A DNA stretch of 62,144 nt from Anaerolineae bacterium. Its GTDB lineage: Bacteria > Chloroflexota > Anaerolineae > JAFGEY01. Below, piece by piece: positions 15,815-24,960 of the stretch; position 1 is the stretch's first letter; every line of letters starts with the position of its first letter. The notes below the pieces were generated by a model. That model did not search any database. It was not told where the DNA came from and saw only the letters and a list, made by a program, of their open reading frames with translations. Position numbers and translations under genes: made by a program. The stretch covers positions 1 through 62,144 of the forward strand of contig JAFGIE010000234.1 in assembly GCA_016929775.1 (NCBI GenBank). Direction: 5' to 3'.

Positions 15815-15954
15815 GACCCATAGCGCTGCGCGTGGAGCCGCGGCTGATCTCCCGCCGGCGTGCGTCCTTGACGTCATTCGCGACGCTGGCTCGGCGCCGC
15901 TCTGCGCCCGAGTCCCGCGCGAGCGCGATCCAGCGTACCACGCCGAAGCCAAGC

Positions 15955-15999
15955 GCGGGGCCACGAGTGTCCATCACATTCGTGGGCCCGCACGCTTTT
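15955..15999 (+). terminator. Terminator after the primase-HEAT gene
   Basis: Arms 15955-15966 and 15980-15991 pair at 11 of 12 positions around a 13-nt loop, and TTTT follows at 15996-15999. It sits about 140 bp past the stop codon and before the GNAT gene. The rest of the 238-bp gap shows no gene. Confidence 0.65.
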
Positions 16000-16052
16000 G
16001 CGCCAGTGGGCGGATGGAGACGTGGGTGGGTGTGCAAAGGAGGAGGGCAAGC

Positions 16053-17123
16053 ATGTACCGGCTAGAGGGAACCGATCGACGCAACGCCGAGCCACTGCTG
16101 AGGGATCTGGCAGAGGTCCACTTGCACGTGGCAAGCGTGCTGGACGGCGCGAGTCCGGGCGAGATCTATGTCGATCGGTGCGACAACCCGGGCGCAGCCT
16201 ACGTGGCGGCAGGAGAGGGTCACTACCTGGCAGCGCGAAAAGGGATGTCGAGCGCCTTTGCGGCAGAGGTAAACGCGAGACTGCCGCGTGACTGCGTCTT
16301 TGCGCTGTTCCACGACCGAGCGCTGTCGAGGGAGGACCTGGAGCCGGTGCTGGCGCACACCTATGCCGTGCCTGCGCGACGCACCTACCTCCGACTGCGA
16401 ACGCCGCTGCTGGGCGACTGGCGCGAGCGGGTACCGGTGGGGTTTACGCTGCAGCCGGTGGACTGTGCACAGATACGGGGCGAGCTCGCGGAAGCGATCC
16501 TCGAGGAGTGGCAGTCGCTCGACGCCTTCTGCGCGCGAGGATTTGGGTTCTGTGTCCTGCACGACGGGGAGATCGTCAGCCAGTGCCTGGTGGACTATGT
16601 CGTCGGGCAGCGCTGCGAGATCGGCGTGAGCACGAGGCGCGGTTTCCGGCGGCGAGGGCTAGCGACGCTGGTCACGGCGGCGGCAGTGGAGCACGCGCTC
16701 GACGCCGGGTTCACCGAGATCGGATGGCACTGCTGGACGAACAACGTGGGATCGCTGGGCGTCGCGAGGAAGGTCGGCTTTGAGCCGGTGCTGGACTATG
16801 AGGTCGCGATCAATCACTGGGCTGCCGAGAACGTGAGCGACATGCCAGAGCATGAGTTCTGCTCCTTTGCCGAAGGGTACGAGCGCGCATTCGCCAGCGA
16901 CCCACCGGCCAGCGGGTTCCCGCACATCGTCGCCGCCACGGCGTGGTCGCTGTGCGGCGAGAACGCGCGCTGCTACCGACAGATCGAGGCGGCAGTGGAG
17001 GTGGGTTGGCTGCGGAGCGTCGGCCAGTTGCAGGAGATCTGGCCCGAGTTCTTTGCGGTCCAGCACCTCGATCGCTCTCCGGCTTGGCTGGCGATCGCCG
17101 AGCGGTTGGCAAGGGGGGTGTGA
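16053..17123 (+). CDS. GNAT-family N-acetyltransferase
   Basis: A 356-residue protein with an unusually long N-terminal region for the GNAT fold. ATG 16053 has AAAGGAGGAGGG upstream. The acetyl-CoA signature lies in the middle: RCEIGVSTRRGFRRRGLAT (the R/Q-x-x-G-x-G/A-type turn, about residues 188-206), followed by a helix and W-x-x-N-x-x-S-x-x-V-A-x-K-x-GF, the usual motif B. The first 120 residues may be a second, degenerate acyltransferase half (an 'AAYVAAGEGHYLA' strand). The last 100 residues are helical and unlike any family I recognise. Substrate unknown. Confidence 0.75.
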   Translation: MYRLEGTDRRNAEPLLRDLAEVHLHVASVLDGASPGEIYVDRCDNPGAAYVAAGEGHYLAARKGMSSAFAAEVNARLPRDCVFALFHDRALSREDLEPVLAHTYAVPARRTYLRLRTPLLGDWRERVPVGFTLQPVDCAQIRGELAEAILEEWQSLDAFCARGFGFCVLHDGEIVSQCLVDYVVGQRCEIGVSTRRGFRRRGLATLVTAAAVEHALDAGFTEIGWHCWTNNVGSLGVARKVGFEPVLDYEVAINHWAAENVSDMPEHEFCSFAEGYERAFASDPPASGFPHIVAATAWSLCGENARCYRQIEAAVEVGWLRSVGQLQEIWPEFFAVQHLDRSPAWLAIAERLARGV

Positions 17124-17152
17124 CAGCCCTTCGCTGCAGGGCGCGTGCCGAT

Positions 17153-17181
17153 TTGGGGCTGGCAACAAGCCGTGGTAAGAT
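17153..17181 (+). promoter_or_regulatory. Probable promoter of the sugar-acid operon
   Basis: TTGGGG (17153-17158) and TAAGAT (17176-17181) with a 17-bp spacer; the -35 is poor. It excludes an in-frame ATG at 17180 as start and favours ATG 17246 for the first gene. Confidence 0.45.
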
Positions 17182-17245
17182 GGATGGTGGTTCGGGCGTG
17201 CGCGTCCGAGCCCCATCACGCGAAGAGACGGAGTTGTGCGAACGC

Positions 17246-18487
17246 ATGTCCAGTCAACTAAAGCCCCAAGTACGCGCCGTACGCTGCGATCACCGAGCCG
17301 ACGACGATGAGGTGTACGCAGCCCTGGAGCGGGCGACCGCTCCCCTATCACAGGCCTGGGCCAAGCTGCGCCGGGCCAAGACGATCGCGATCAAGTTCAA
17401 CCAAGCCTGGCCTCAGGACAGGCTCGTGTATGCTGAGGGCCAGCTCTTGCAGCTGGTCAGCGAGCGCGTGGCGCGCGCTACGCTGCGTCTGCTCCGGGAA
17501 AAGACCGACGCCGAGATCCTGTGCACCGAGATCAGCGTCGTTGGGAGTGAGGCAGAACGACGCGACAACGGCACGATCACGCTCCTGCCTCTCCTCGAGG
17601 AGTTTGGGGTCACCTTTGTCGACGGCGATCTGCCCCCGCATCGCATGTATGCCGTCCCGGGTGGCGGGCAGATGTTCCGCCAGTACCTGCTTCCAGAGCG
17701 GGTGCTGGACGCAGATGCGTTCGTGAGCGTGCAAAAGCTCAAGAACCACGCGTTCATGGGGACCACCCTGTGCCTCAAGAACCTGTTCGGCCTGATGCCC
17801 ACAGAGCCCCACGGCAGATCGCGGCAGTACTACCATCACCTGGTGCGGATGCCCTACATGCTCGCCGACCTGGGTCGCCTCTACAACCCGGCGCTCAATA
17901 TCCTCGACGCGCTGGTCAGCCAGGCGGGCCGAGAGTGGGGCGAGCCGAACCCGCGGGTCACCGACACGCTGATCGCAGGCGACCAGGTGATCGCGACGGA
18001 CGCGTGCGCTACTGAGCTCATGGGACACGACCCTGCGGGCGACTGGTTGACGCCTCCCTACCACCGAGACCGCAATCCCCTGTTGGTTGCCGCCGAGGGC
18101 GGGTTCGGGAGCGTGAACCTGGACGAGATCGACTACCGATCAGAGGTCTCGGCGCCACTGGGCGAGTTCTATGCGCAGATCACGGACCACCAGGAGCGTG
18201 TGGTCAGCTGGCGCCGCTCGACGGCGGAACAGGCGCTGTACTACCGGGAGCACCAACGGGAGTTCGTGTCCAAGTATGCGGGCGAGTACATCCTGCTCCA
18301 GGATCGCGAGGTGCAGTGGCACGACAGGAGCAGCGCCATCCACGTCAGCCGACGGCAGCTGGCACGGGATCGGCCCGACCAGGCCCTGTGGCTCAAGCTC
18401 GTTGACCCGGAGGAAGCCGAAGGCGAGCACTATGAGGTCTATGAGCGCGCGCTGCGCGAGGTCGCGGCGCTCGGCGCTGCCCGGTAG
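17246..18487 (+). CDS. DUF362 family protein
   Basis: A 413-residue protein of the DUF362 family, often a ferredoxin-like or redox-associated protein in anaerobes with no settled function. Typical marks are an 'IAIKFNQ' strand near 50, SVQKLKNHAFMGTTLCLKN near 165-183 and the FG-MPT segment that follows it. The ferredoxin domain that some members carry is absent. The frame opens at 16943 within the preceding gene. The ATG at 17246 is favoured by the promoter at 17153-17181, though its ribosome binding site (GGAG at 17230) is rather distant. It heads a run of seven genes to 24939 with gaps of 25-60 bp and one overlap. Confidence 0.8.
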   Translation: MSSQLKPQVRAVRCDHRADDDEVYAALERATAPLSQAWAKLRRAKTIAIKFNQAWPQDRLVYAEGQLLQLVSERVARATLRLLREKTDAEILCTEISVVGSEAERRDNGTITLLPLLEEFGVTFVDGDLPPHRMYAVPGGGQMFRQYLLPERVLDADAFVSVQKLKNHAFMGTTLCLKNLFGLMPTEPHGRSRQYYHHLVRMPYMLADLGRLYNPALNILDALVSQAGREWGEPNPRVTDTLIAGDQVIATDACATELMGHDPAGDWLTPPYHRDRNPLLVAAEGGFGSVNLDEIDYRSEVSAPLGEFYAQITDHQERVVSWRRSTAEQALYYREHQREFVSKYAGEYILLQDREVQWHDRSSAIHVSRRQLARDRPDQALWLKLVDPEEAEGEHYEVYERALREVAALGAAR

Positions 18488-18514
18488 GGCAGTCTACGCG
18501 AAGGGGTGAACAGG

Positions 18515-19414
18515 ATGGCGCACGAGGAGTGGCGTGGCAGCTTTGCGATCCCGATGACGCCCTTTGACGAGCGAGACCAGATCGACGAGCAGGTGCTGGC
18601 AGACGAGATCTCGTTCTGCGTCGGGTGCGGCGTCGGCGGGCTGGTGACGCCGGTCATGGTCAGCGAGTTCCGCGTTCTGTCCGAGGATGAGCGGCGGACG
18701 ATGATCCGTATCCCGGTCGAAGTGAGCGCAGGGCGCGTGCCGGTGGTCGCCAACTGCGCAGCGGTCAACACGCCGCTCGCAGTCCGCTTTGCCGAGTACG
18801 CGGCGCAGGTCGGAGCGGACGCCGTGATCGCCATGCCACCCTACACCCTGCGACCTGACTTTGAGACGATCTATGCCTACTATGCGGCGATCGCGGGGGC
18901 GGTGGACATCCCGGTCTGGATCCAAAACGCCGGCGTCGTCGCGCTGTCCCCGGACCAGGTGGTGCAGCTCTGCACGGAACTGGAGCGCGTGTGCTGGGTC
19001 AAGGAGGAGGTACATCCGAGTACGCATAGCATTGGCGCCCTCGTGGCGCGCGAGTGTCCCGCGATCGAGGGCGTCATGGGCGGGGGCGGCGGGCGCCCCA
19101 TGATCGCCGAGCACGCGCGCGGTTCGCGCGGCGTGGTGCACGCCTGCCAGTTGTGCGATGTCGTGCAGCGGGTGTGGGACCTGCTAGATGCGGGGCAGGA
19201 GGGGGCGGCGCGAGACCTGCACGAGCGCCTGCTGCCGGCGTTGATGCTGGAGGGGCTGATGGGCATGGCGTTTGCCAAGGAGATCATGGTGCGGCGGGGC
19301 GTGTTCACGAACCACCGCATCCGGTCTCGCGTGCGACCGCTGGACGATGACGACCTGCGCGAGATCGATCGCGTGTGGGAGCGGATTCAGCCGTACCTGA
19401 CGTGGCACAAGTGA
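18515..19414 (+). CDS. DapA-family lyase/aldolase with altered active site
   Basis: A 299-residue (beta/alpha)8 protein of the dihydrodipicolinate synthase/N-acetylneuraminate lyase family, which forms a Schiff base between Lys and a 2-keto acid. The Schiff-base Lys163 is present in CWVKEEVHP. The catalytic Tyr of the usual Y-N-x-P strand is replaced: the aligned strand reads VWIQNAG, giving Gln137. The glycine-rich N-terminal (FCVGCGVGGLVTPV) differs from the GTTGE motif. Activity may therefore differ from a standard aldolase. AAGGGG precedes ATG 18515, and GTG 18506 is less likely. It is 27 bp behind DUF362 and 25 bp ahead of the first enolase-superfamily gene. Confidence 0.8.
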   Translation: MAHEEWRGSFAIPMTPFDERDQIDEQVLADEISFCVGCGVGGLVTPVMVSEFRVLSEDERRTMIRIPVEVSAGRVPVVANCAAVNTPLAVRFAEYAAQVGADAVIAMPPYTLRPDFETIYAYYAAIAGAVDIPVWIQNAGVVALSPDQVVQLCTELERVCWVKEEVHPSTHSIGALVARECPAIEGVMGGGGGRPMIAEHARGSRGVVHACQLCDVVQRVWDLLDAGQEGAARDLHERLLPALMLEGLMGMAFAKEIMVRRGVFTNHRIRSRVRPLDDDDLREIDRVWERIQPYLTWHK

Positions 19415-19439
19415 GCGCTGAGTGGAGGAGATGGGAGCG

Positions 19440-20762
19440 ATGCCGGACCAAGAGGGCACGATCAAGGAGCGGATCGAGCAGCGCGTGAACACTTACTCAA
19501 GCCCCTCGAGCCTCAAGATCACCGACATGCGGGTGGCTGTGGTCTGCAGCAACTATGACTACCCGATCATCCGCATCGATACGAACCAGGACGTGTACGG
19601 GATCGGCGAGGTGCGCGATGCGGGGCACAAGGAGAGCGCGCTGCAGTTCAAGAGTCTGCTGCTGGGCCAGAATCCGTGCAACATCGACCTGATCTTCCGG
19701 GCGATCAAGCACTTTGGCAACCCCGGGCGAGAGGGAGGGGGCGTGTCGGGGATCGAGGTCGCCCTATGGGACCTGATCGGCAAGGTGTACGGCGTGCCCT
19801 GCTACCAGTTCCTGGGGGGCATGTACCGGGACCAGGTCCGGATCTACGCGGACACGCCGGCGCCCGCCGAGCCAACGCCGGAGGCGTATGCAGCCCGGGT
19901 GCTGCAGCGCAAAGAGATGGGACTCACGTTCATCAAGTTCGACATCGGCCCGGCGGTGCTGGCGGGCCAACCGGACGCGCTGATCGGCACGCCGCCGCAG
20001 GGCGAGCTGAGCCTCGGACGCCGACGACGTGCGCCGGGGACCGGCTTTGGCAGCCGCGTGACGGATGCAGGCATCGCCCGCATGGCCCAGATCGTGGCTG
20101 CCGTTCGCGAGGCGGCGGGATGGGATGTCTCGTTGTGCATCGATCACTTTGGCCACGGGTACATGACAGCCAAAGAGGTGATCCGCCTGGGACGCGCGCT
20201 GGAGCCGTACGGGCTGGCGTGGATGGAAGACCCTATGCCGTGGTGGGATATCGACGGGCACCGCCAGGTGACCGCCGCGATCGGGGTGCCCACTGCCGCG
20301 GGCGAAGAGCTGTACCTGTGGGAAGGGTTCCGGGAGATGATCGAGAAGCGCGCCGTGGACATCCTCCATCCGGACCTACTGACGTCCGGCGGCATGCTGG
20401 AGACCAAGCGCATCGCGGACTATGCCGAGTGTCACGGTCTGCCCACCGCACTGCACTTTGCGGGATCGCCGATCGCATTCATGGCGAACCTGCACTGTGC
20501 GGCGGCGATCCCGAGCTTTGTCGCGCTAGAGAACCATGCGCTGGACCTGCCGTTCTGGACCGATCTGGTGATCGGACTGCCCGACCTGCTGATCGAGGGC
20601 GGCTATGCGCGCGTCCCGCAGGGACCGGGTCTGGGCGTGGACCTCAACTATGAGGGGATCAGGGCCAATCTGCGCCCGCCCAGCGGTCTGTTCGAGCCCA
20701 CGGATGAGTGGAACACGCCCAAGTTGGGGTTCTGGCAGCCCGACCGGCGCTGGGACAAGTAG
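19440..20762 (+). CDS. Enolase-superfamily (mandelate racemase-type) dehydratase-like protein
   Basis: A 440-residue enolase-superfamily protein that would abstract an alpha-proton of an acid sugar. Metal ligands line up as Asp235 (CIDHF), Glu263 (MEDPM) and Glu289 (AGEELY); His339 (ALHFAG) is a possible general base. A long insertion rich in arginine and proline (roughly residues 183-205) sits after the 'FIKFDIGP' strand and is unusual. ATG 19440 is preferred over ATG 19431 and GTG 19422 because the GGAGGAG at 19424-19430 abuts those. Its place between a DapA lyase and a second family member suggests an aldonic-acid dehydratase, with substrate unknown. Confidence 0.85.
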   Translation: MPDQEGTIKERIEQRVNTYSSPSSLKITDMRVAVVCSNYDYPIIRIDTNQDVYGIGEVRDAGHKESALQFKSLLLGQNPCNIDLIFRAIKHFGNPGREGGGVSGIEVALWDLIGKVYGVPCYQFLGGMYRDQVRIYADTPAPAEPTPEAYAARVLQRKEMGLTFIKFDIGPAVLAGQPDALIGTPPQGELSLGRRRRAPGTGFGSRVTDAGIARMAQIVAAVREAAGWDVSLCIDHFGHGYMTAKEVIRLGRALEPYGLAWMEDPMPWWDIDGHRQVTAAIGVPTAAGEELYLWEGFREMIEKRAVDILHPDLLTSGGMLETKRIADYAECHGLPTALHFAGSPIAFMANLHCAAAIPSFVALENHALDLPFWTDLVIGLPDLLIEGGYARVPQGPGLGVDLNYEGIRANLRPPSGLFEPTDEWNTPKLGFWQPDRRWDK

Positions 20763-20822
20763 CGCGCGGTAAGGCGTGGCGCGGAGGCGTGAGGCAGGAC
20801 CGCCCACGGGGAGGTAGTTCAG

Positions 20823-21974
20823 ATGAAGATCGCTGCGGTGCAGGCGTACCTGACGTCGCTCGGCGGGCGTAACATCCCCTTTGTGCGCGTCAAGACGGAC
20901 GAGGGGATCGAGGGTACTGGCGAGGCGTACAGCGTAGGGCCGGACAAGGCGACGGTCGAGGCGATCGCCGACCTGGCAGAGTGGCTAGTCGGGCGTGACC
21001 CGATGGACATCGAGGGACTGTGGCAGTTGATGTACGCGGGCTCCCGCTTCCCCGGGGGTTCCGTGGTCAACGCGGCGATCAGCGGGATCGAGCACGCGCT
21101 GTGGGATATCAAGGGCAAGGCGCTGAGCGTTCCCGTCTACCAGTTGATCGGCGGCAAGTGCAGGGACAAGGTCAGGGTCTACCAGTCCGTGGGTGGGGAT
21201 ACGCCGCACGCGCTCGGGCAGCAGGCGCGCCGGACGGTGGAGCGGTACGGGTACACGGCGCTCAAGATGTTCCCGTTCTTCCGCGGCGAACCGCTGTGGC
21301 ACGACACGGGACTCGCTGCGGCGTTCAAGGATGCTGAAGCCCGGATCGCGGCGGTGCGCAAGGCGGTCGGCGACGACGTGGACATCGGTCTCGACGCGCA
21401 TGCGCAGATCTTTGCGCCGTCCACTGCATTGACCCTGTGCCGTGTGCTCGAGCCCTACCGTCCGCTCTTCCTCGAGGAGCCGCTGCGACCAGAGAACCGG
21501 GAGGCACTGGCTCACTTGCGCGCCAAGTCGCCAATCCCGATCGCGACCGGCGAGGCGCTGTACACCAAGTACGAGTTCCGCGACCTGCTGTCACGCGGCG
21601 GGGCGGACATCCTGCAGCCCGACGTGTGCCTGATGGGTGGGCTGTGGGAGATGAAAAAGGTGGCAGCCCTGGCGGAAGCCGAGTACGTGACGGTGGCGCC
21701 GCACAACCCGTGCGGACCCGTGGCGACTGCGGTGAACGTGCACTTTTGCCTGAGCACGCACAATTTCACGATCCTGGAGTACCGACCCGACGATACGCCG
21801 GAGCGGCTCGCGCTGGTCAAGGAACCGATCGTCCTGCAGGATGGGTATCTGCTGCCACCGACGCGCCCGGGCCTCGGGGTGGAACTGGACTATGACGCGT
21901 GCGGCGACCCGGTCTACACATCGTGGCATCGTCGCTTCCTGTGGCGCATAGATGGCAGCCTCGGGTACCAGTAG
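20823..21974 (+). CDS. Galactonate dehydratase-like enolase-superfamily protein
   Basis: A 383-residue enolase-superfamily protein close in pattern to D-galactonate/D-mannonate dehydratases. Asp191 and His193 (LDAHAQ), Glu219 (LEEPLRPEN), Glu244 (TGEALYT) and His294 (APHNPCGP) provide metal and base positions, and the 'EEPLRPEN' and 'ATGE-LYT' blocks are DgoD-like. A C-terminal 'RPGLGVELD' closes the barrel, as in this family. It would form a 2-keto-3-deoxy-sugar acid. RBS GGGGAGG precedes ATG 20823, 60 bp behind the previous gene. The likely product (KDG or KDGal type) would fit the neighbouring DapA aldolases. Confidence 0.87.
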   Translation: MKIAAVQAYLTSLGGRNIPFVRVKTDEGIEGTGEAYSVGPDKATVEAIADLAEWLVGRDPMDIEGLWQLMYAGSRFPGGSVVNAAISGIEHALWDIKGKALSVPVYQLIGGKCRDKVRVYQSVGGDTPHALGQQARRTVERYGYTALKMFPFFRGEPLWHDTGLAAAFKDAEARIAAVRKAVGDDVDIGLDAHAQIFAPSTALTLCRVLEPYRPLFLEEPLRPENREALAHLRAKSPIPIATGEALYTKYEFRDLLSRGGADILQPDVCLMGGLWEMKKVAALAEAEYVTVAPHNPCGPVATAVNVHFCLSTHNFTILEYRPDDTPERLALVKEPIVLQDGYLLPPTRPGLGVELDYDACGDPVYTSWHRRFLWRIDGSLGYQ

Positions 21975-22027
21975 CAGCGTCGCGCGTGAGGCGCAGTGGG
22001 CGCGCTCCTAGAGAGGGAGGGCTAGAG

Positions 22028-22915
22028 GTGGACAAAGCGCTAGAGGGGATCATCGTGGCGATGATCACTCCGATGAGAGACGACGAGTCGATCGATGAGC
22101 AGGGCCTGCGCGGCGTGACCCGGTATCTGATCCGCCACGGTGTGCACGGGCTGTTCCCTGGGGGCAGCCAAGGCGAGTTCTTTTCGCTGACGCAAGGAGA
22201 GCGGGAGCGTGTGCTCGAGACTACACTCGATGCAGCGGCGGGCGATGTCCCGGTGGTCGGGCACGTCGGGGCGGTGACGACACGCGAGGCGGTGGCGTTG
22301 GCGCGGCACGCTGCCCGCGCCGGGGCAGACGCAGTTGCGGCGTGCACACCCTACTTTGTCCGGCCCTCTGTCGACGAGCTGTACCGGTACTTTGCCGAGA
22401 TCAGCGCCGCCGTCGATCTGCCCGTACTTGCCTACGACAACGTGGGGCGCACGGGTGTGCCGATCCCGCCGGCGCTGGTTGCCCGGTTGGCGCGAGACGT
22501 GCCCAACTTTAGCGGGATCAAGGACTCGAGCGGCGATCTGACACAGCTCACGGAACACATGCGCCAGTGTCCGCCCGGGTTTGGGGTGTTCGTCGGGCGT
22601 GACTCGCTGATCTATGCGGCCCTGCTTCACGGCGGCGCTGGGGCTGTGACGGCGACTGCAAACGTCGTGCCGGACCTGGCGGTCGGGATCTATGAAGCGG
22701 TCCGCGCCGGCGATCTGGAGCGCGCACGAGCTCTCCAGGAGAAGCTGCTTCCTGTGCGTCTGGCGTTCGGCTTGGCGACCTTTCCGGTGGTCGTCAAAGA
22801 GGCGATGGCGATGATCGGGCAACCCGCCGGCCCAGCGCGGCAGCCAGTGGGGGCGATGTCGGGCGAAGCGCGGGAGACGCTCCGCGAGGTGTTGCGGGAG
22901 GCAGGTGTACTATGA
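22028..22915 (+). CDS. DapA-family aldolase (2-keto-3-deoxy acid aldolase type)
   Basis: A 295-residue DapA-family lyase starting at GTG 22028, with GGGAGG 8 nt upstream; the frame is open earlier inside the preceding gene. Here the catalytic residues are complete: GGSQGE near residue 45 (GTTGE-like), Tyr136 in the YDNVGRTG strand and the Schiff-base Lys165 in GIKDSSGD. This contrasts with the Gln variant at 18515. A retro-aldol cleavage of a 2-keto-3-deoxy acid to pyruvate and an aldehyde is the natural prediction. The stop codon overlaps the next start (ATGA at 22912-22915), implying translational coupling. Confidence 0.87.
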   Translation: MDKALEGIIVAMITPMRDDESIDEQGLRGVTRYLIRHGVHGLFPGGSQGEFFSLTQGERERVLETTLDAAAGDVPVVGHVGAVTTREAVALARHAARAGADAVAACTPYFVRPSVDELYRYFAEISAAVDLPVLAYDNVGRTGVPIPPALVARLARDVPNFSGIKDSSGDLTQLTEHMRQCPPGFGVFVGRDSLIYAALLHGGAGAVTATANVVPDLAVGIYEAVRAGDLERARALQEKLLPVRLAFGLATFPVVVKEAMAMIGQPAGPARQPVGAMSGEARETLREVLREAGVL

Positions 22916-24048
22916 GGATCGTGGATGTCGAGACGCAGACGTTCTCGTATCGTTCCCAGGTCGTGCGTGACACGGAGGGCCACACGCATCCGGGACCGGA
23001 GCACGATGCGCGCCAGTCGCTGCTCCGGATCGTGACCGATGAGGGGGTCGAGGGTTGGGCGCCAGGCGGAGAGCGGGCTGTGGTCGATGCGATCGTGAAG
23101 CCTCTCCTCTTGGACCAGGACCCTTTCTACCGGGAGCGGATCTGGCAGACGCTTAAGGAACGGCAGCGCCTGCACATGGGCCGGCTCTCCGATCGCGTGG
23201 TCGCCGCGGTGGACATTGCGCTGTGGGACCTGGCGGGGAAGGCTCTCAACCAGCCGGTGTACAAGCTACTGGGCGCGTTTCGAGACAAAGTCCCCGCCTA
23301 CGCGAGCACCATGTGCGGCGATGACCTGAAGGGGGGGCTGGACACGCCGGAGGCGTACGCCGAGTTCGCCCTGGCGTGTAAGGCGCGCGGCTATCCAGCC
23401 TTCAAGCTCCACACCTGGCAGCCGCCGGTGCCGGGTGCGCCCGATCCGCGACGCGACCTCGCAGCTTGCGCCGCAGTGCGGGAGGCAGTGGGGCCAGAGA
23501 TGGACCTGATGCTGGATCCGTTCCACTATTACAGCCGCGAGGAGGCGCTGTACCTCGGGCGGGGCCTCGAGGCGCTCGCCTTCGCGTGGCTTGAGGAGCC
23601 GATGGACGAGCACAGCACCTCGTCGTACGTGTGGCTGGCGGAGCAGCTCGACATCCCGGTCGTGGGCCCAGAAACGGCAGAAGGCAAGATGTTCACGCGC
23701 GCCGAGTGGATCGTGCGTGGGGCGTCGGACATCAGCCGTGGCGGCGTCGCCGACGTGGGCGGGATCACGCCCTTGATCAAGATCGCCCACCTGTGCGAGG
23801 CGTTTGGGGTGCGGATGGAGGTCCACGGTGGTGGGGCAGCCAACCTGCACGTGATGTGCGCGATGGGGATACCGGGGCAGTACTATGAGCGGGGGCTGCT
23901 GCACCCGTTCCTCGACTACGAGGAGCCGGCGCCCTGGCTCGGCGCACTCGTCGATCCAATGGATGGCGAGGGCTTGGTACACGTGTCACAGCAACCGGGG
24001 CTTGGCCTGGAGATCGACCTCGACTATGTGCGCGCCCACCTCGTGTAG
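22912..24048 (+). CDS. Enolase-superfamily acid-sugar dehydratase-like protein
   Basis: A 378-residue enolase-superfamily protein. Metal ligands Asp202 (MLDPFHYY), Glu229 (LEEPMDE) and Glu254 (GPETAEG) are visible, with His305 (EVHGGG) as a candidate base and a K-x-H pair in 'AFKLHTW' on the second strand. The C-terminal segment (LGLEIDLDYVRAHL) is family-like. The specificity differs from the other two members in this operon, since the loop sequences share little. It starts by a 4-bp overlap with the aldolase gene, so the two products are probably made together and may act in sequence. Confidence 0.85.
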   Translation: MRIVDVETQTFSYRSQVVRDTEGHTHPGPEHDARQSLLRIVTDEGVEGWAPGGERAVVDAIVKPLLLDQDPFYRERIWQTLKERQRLHMGRLSDRVVAAVDIALWDLAGKALNQPVYKLLGAFRDKVPAYASTMCGDDLKGGLDTPEAYAEFALACKARGYPAFKLHTWQPPVPGAPDPRRDLAACAAVREAVGPEMDLMLDPFHYYSREEALYLGRGLEALAFAWLEEPMDEHSTSSYVWLAEQLDIPVVGPETAEGKMFTRAEWIVRGASDISRGGVADVGGITPLIKIAHLCEAFGVRMEVHGGGAANLHVMCAMGIPGQYYERGLLHPFLDYEEPAPWLGALVDPMDGEGLVHVSQQPGLGLEIDLDYVRAHLV

Positions 24049-24078
24049 GCGCCAGCTGTGGGACGAGGAGGGTGAGGC

Positions 24079-24939
24079 ATGCAGGTGACGCGACCGAGCT
24101 CCAGGGTGATCGCGTTCGTGCGCCCGCAGGAAGGCGCCAACGCCAGCCTGGTCGAGACAGATGCGGGCCCGGTGGTGGTGGACACGACCTCTTGCGCAGG
24201 TGATATGCAGTGCCTACTCGACAGCGTCGGGAAGCGCGCGACGGACGTGCAGTTGGTGATCAACACGCACCAGCACAGCGACCACACGTGGGGAAACCAG
24301 CTCTTCTCGTGCCCGATCCTGGCACACCGGCTGTGTCACGCCGCGATGGCGGCGAACCTTGAGGGCGCGTGGCAGATCGAGCGCATCCGTGCGTCGATCG
24401 CAGCGCGCGGCGAGTCGGACCCGGCTTGGGCGGACGAGATGCGCAAGATCGCAGGGCTCCAGGTGACGCTCCCGACCGACCTCTTTGACGACCGGCGCGC
24501 GATCGAGGTGGGCGGCGTGCGCATCGACGTGATCCACGCCGGCGGGCACACGCCTGGTTCGTCTGTCGTCTGGCTCCCCAATGAGCGCGTGCTGTTCGCT
24601 GGCGACCTGCTGTTCGTCGAGCGGTACCCGTTCATCGGCGATGCGGATATCCCAGACCTGATCGCAGTTCTCAAGCGGCTGCCGGCGTATGGCGCAGAGG
24701 CGATTGTGCCGGGACACGGACCCTTGTGCGGGGAGGCGGGGGTGCGGGCAATGCTGGCATACGTCGAGGGAACGTGGGCGCGCACGATCGAGCACCTGGC
24801 CCAAGGCCACAGCGCCGACGAGGCTGCCGCAGACCCGGGCTACCCGAGGTACGCGGATGGGGCAGCAGAGCGGTACCACGAGCTGAACATCCGCACAGTC
24901 TACGCACAGCTGGCTTCCGGCGACGCTTGCCCGGTGTAG
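24079..24939 (+). CDS. Metallo-beta-lactamase-fold hydrolase
   Basis: A 286-residue MBL-fold protein with the metal motif H-x-H-x-D-H at His64-His69 (THQHSDH), a second His in HAGGHTPGS near 155, Asp in FAGDLLF and a final His in VPGHGP. The spacing suits glyoxalase II or lactonase-type enzymes. In this operon a lactone or thioester hydrolase is plausible: a lactonase ahead of the dehydratases would make sense. GGAGGGTGAGGC lies just before ATG 24079, 30 bp behind the preceding dehydratase. No signal peptide is visible. Confidence 0.82.
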   Translation: MQVTRPSSRVIAFVRPQEGANASLVETDAGPVVVDTTSCAGDMQCLLDSVGKRATDVQLVINTHQHSDHTWGNQLFSCPILAHRLCHAAMAANLEGAWQIERIRASIAARGESDPAWADEMRKIAGLQVTLPTDLFDDRRAIEVGGVRIDVIHAGGHTPGSSVVWLPNERVLFAGDLLFVERYPFIGDADIPDLIAVLKRLPAYGAEAIVPGHGPLCGEAGVRAMLAYVEGTWARTIEHLAQGHSADEAAADPGYPRYADGAAERYHELNIRTVYAQLASGDACPV

Positions 24940-24960
24940 GACCGTAGTGCGTGCCTGCGG

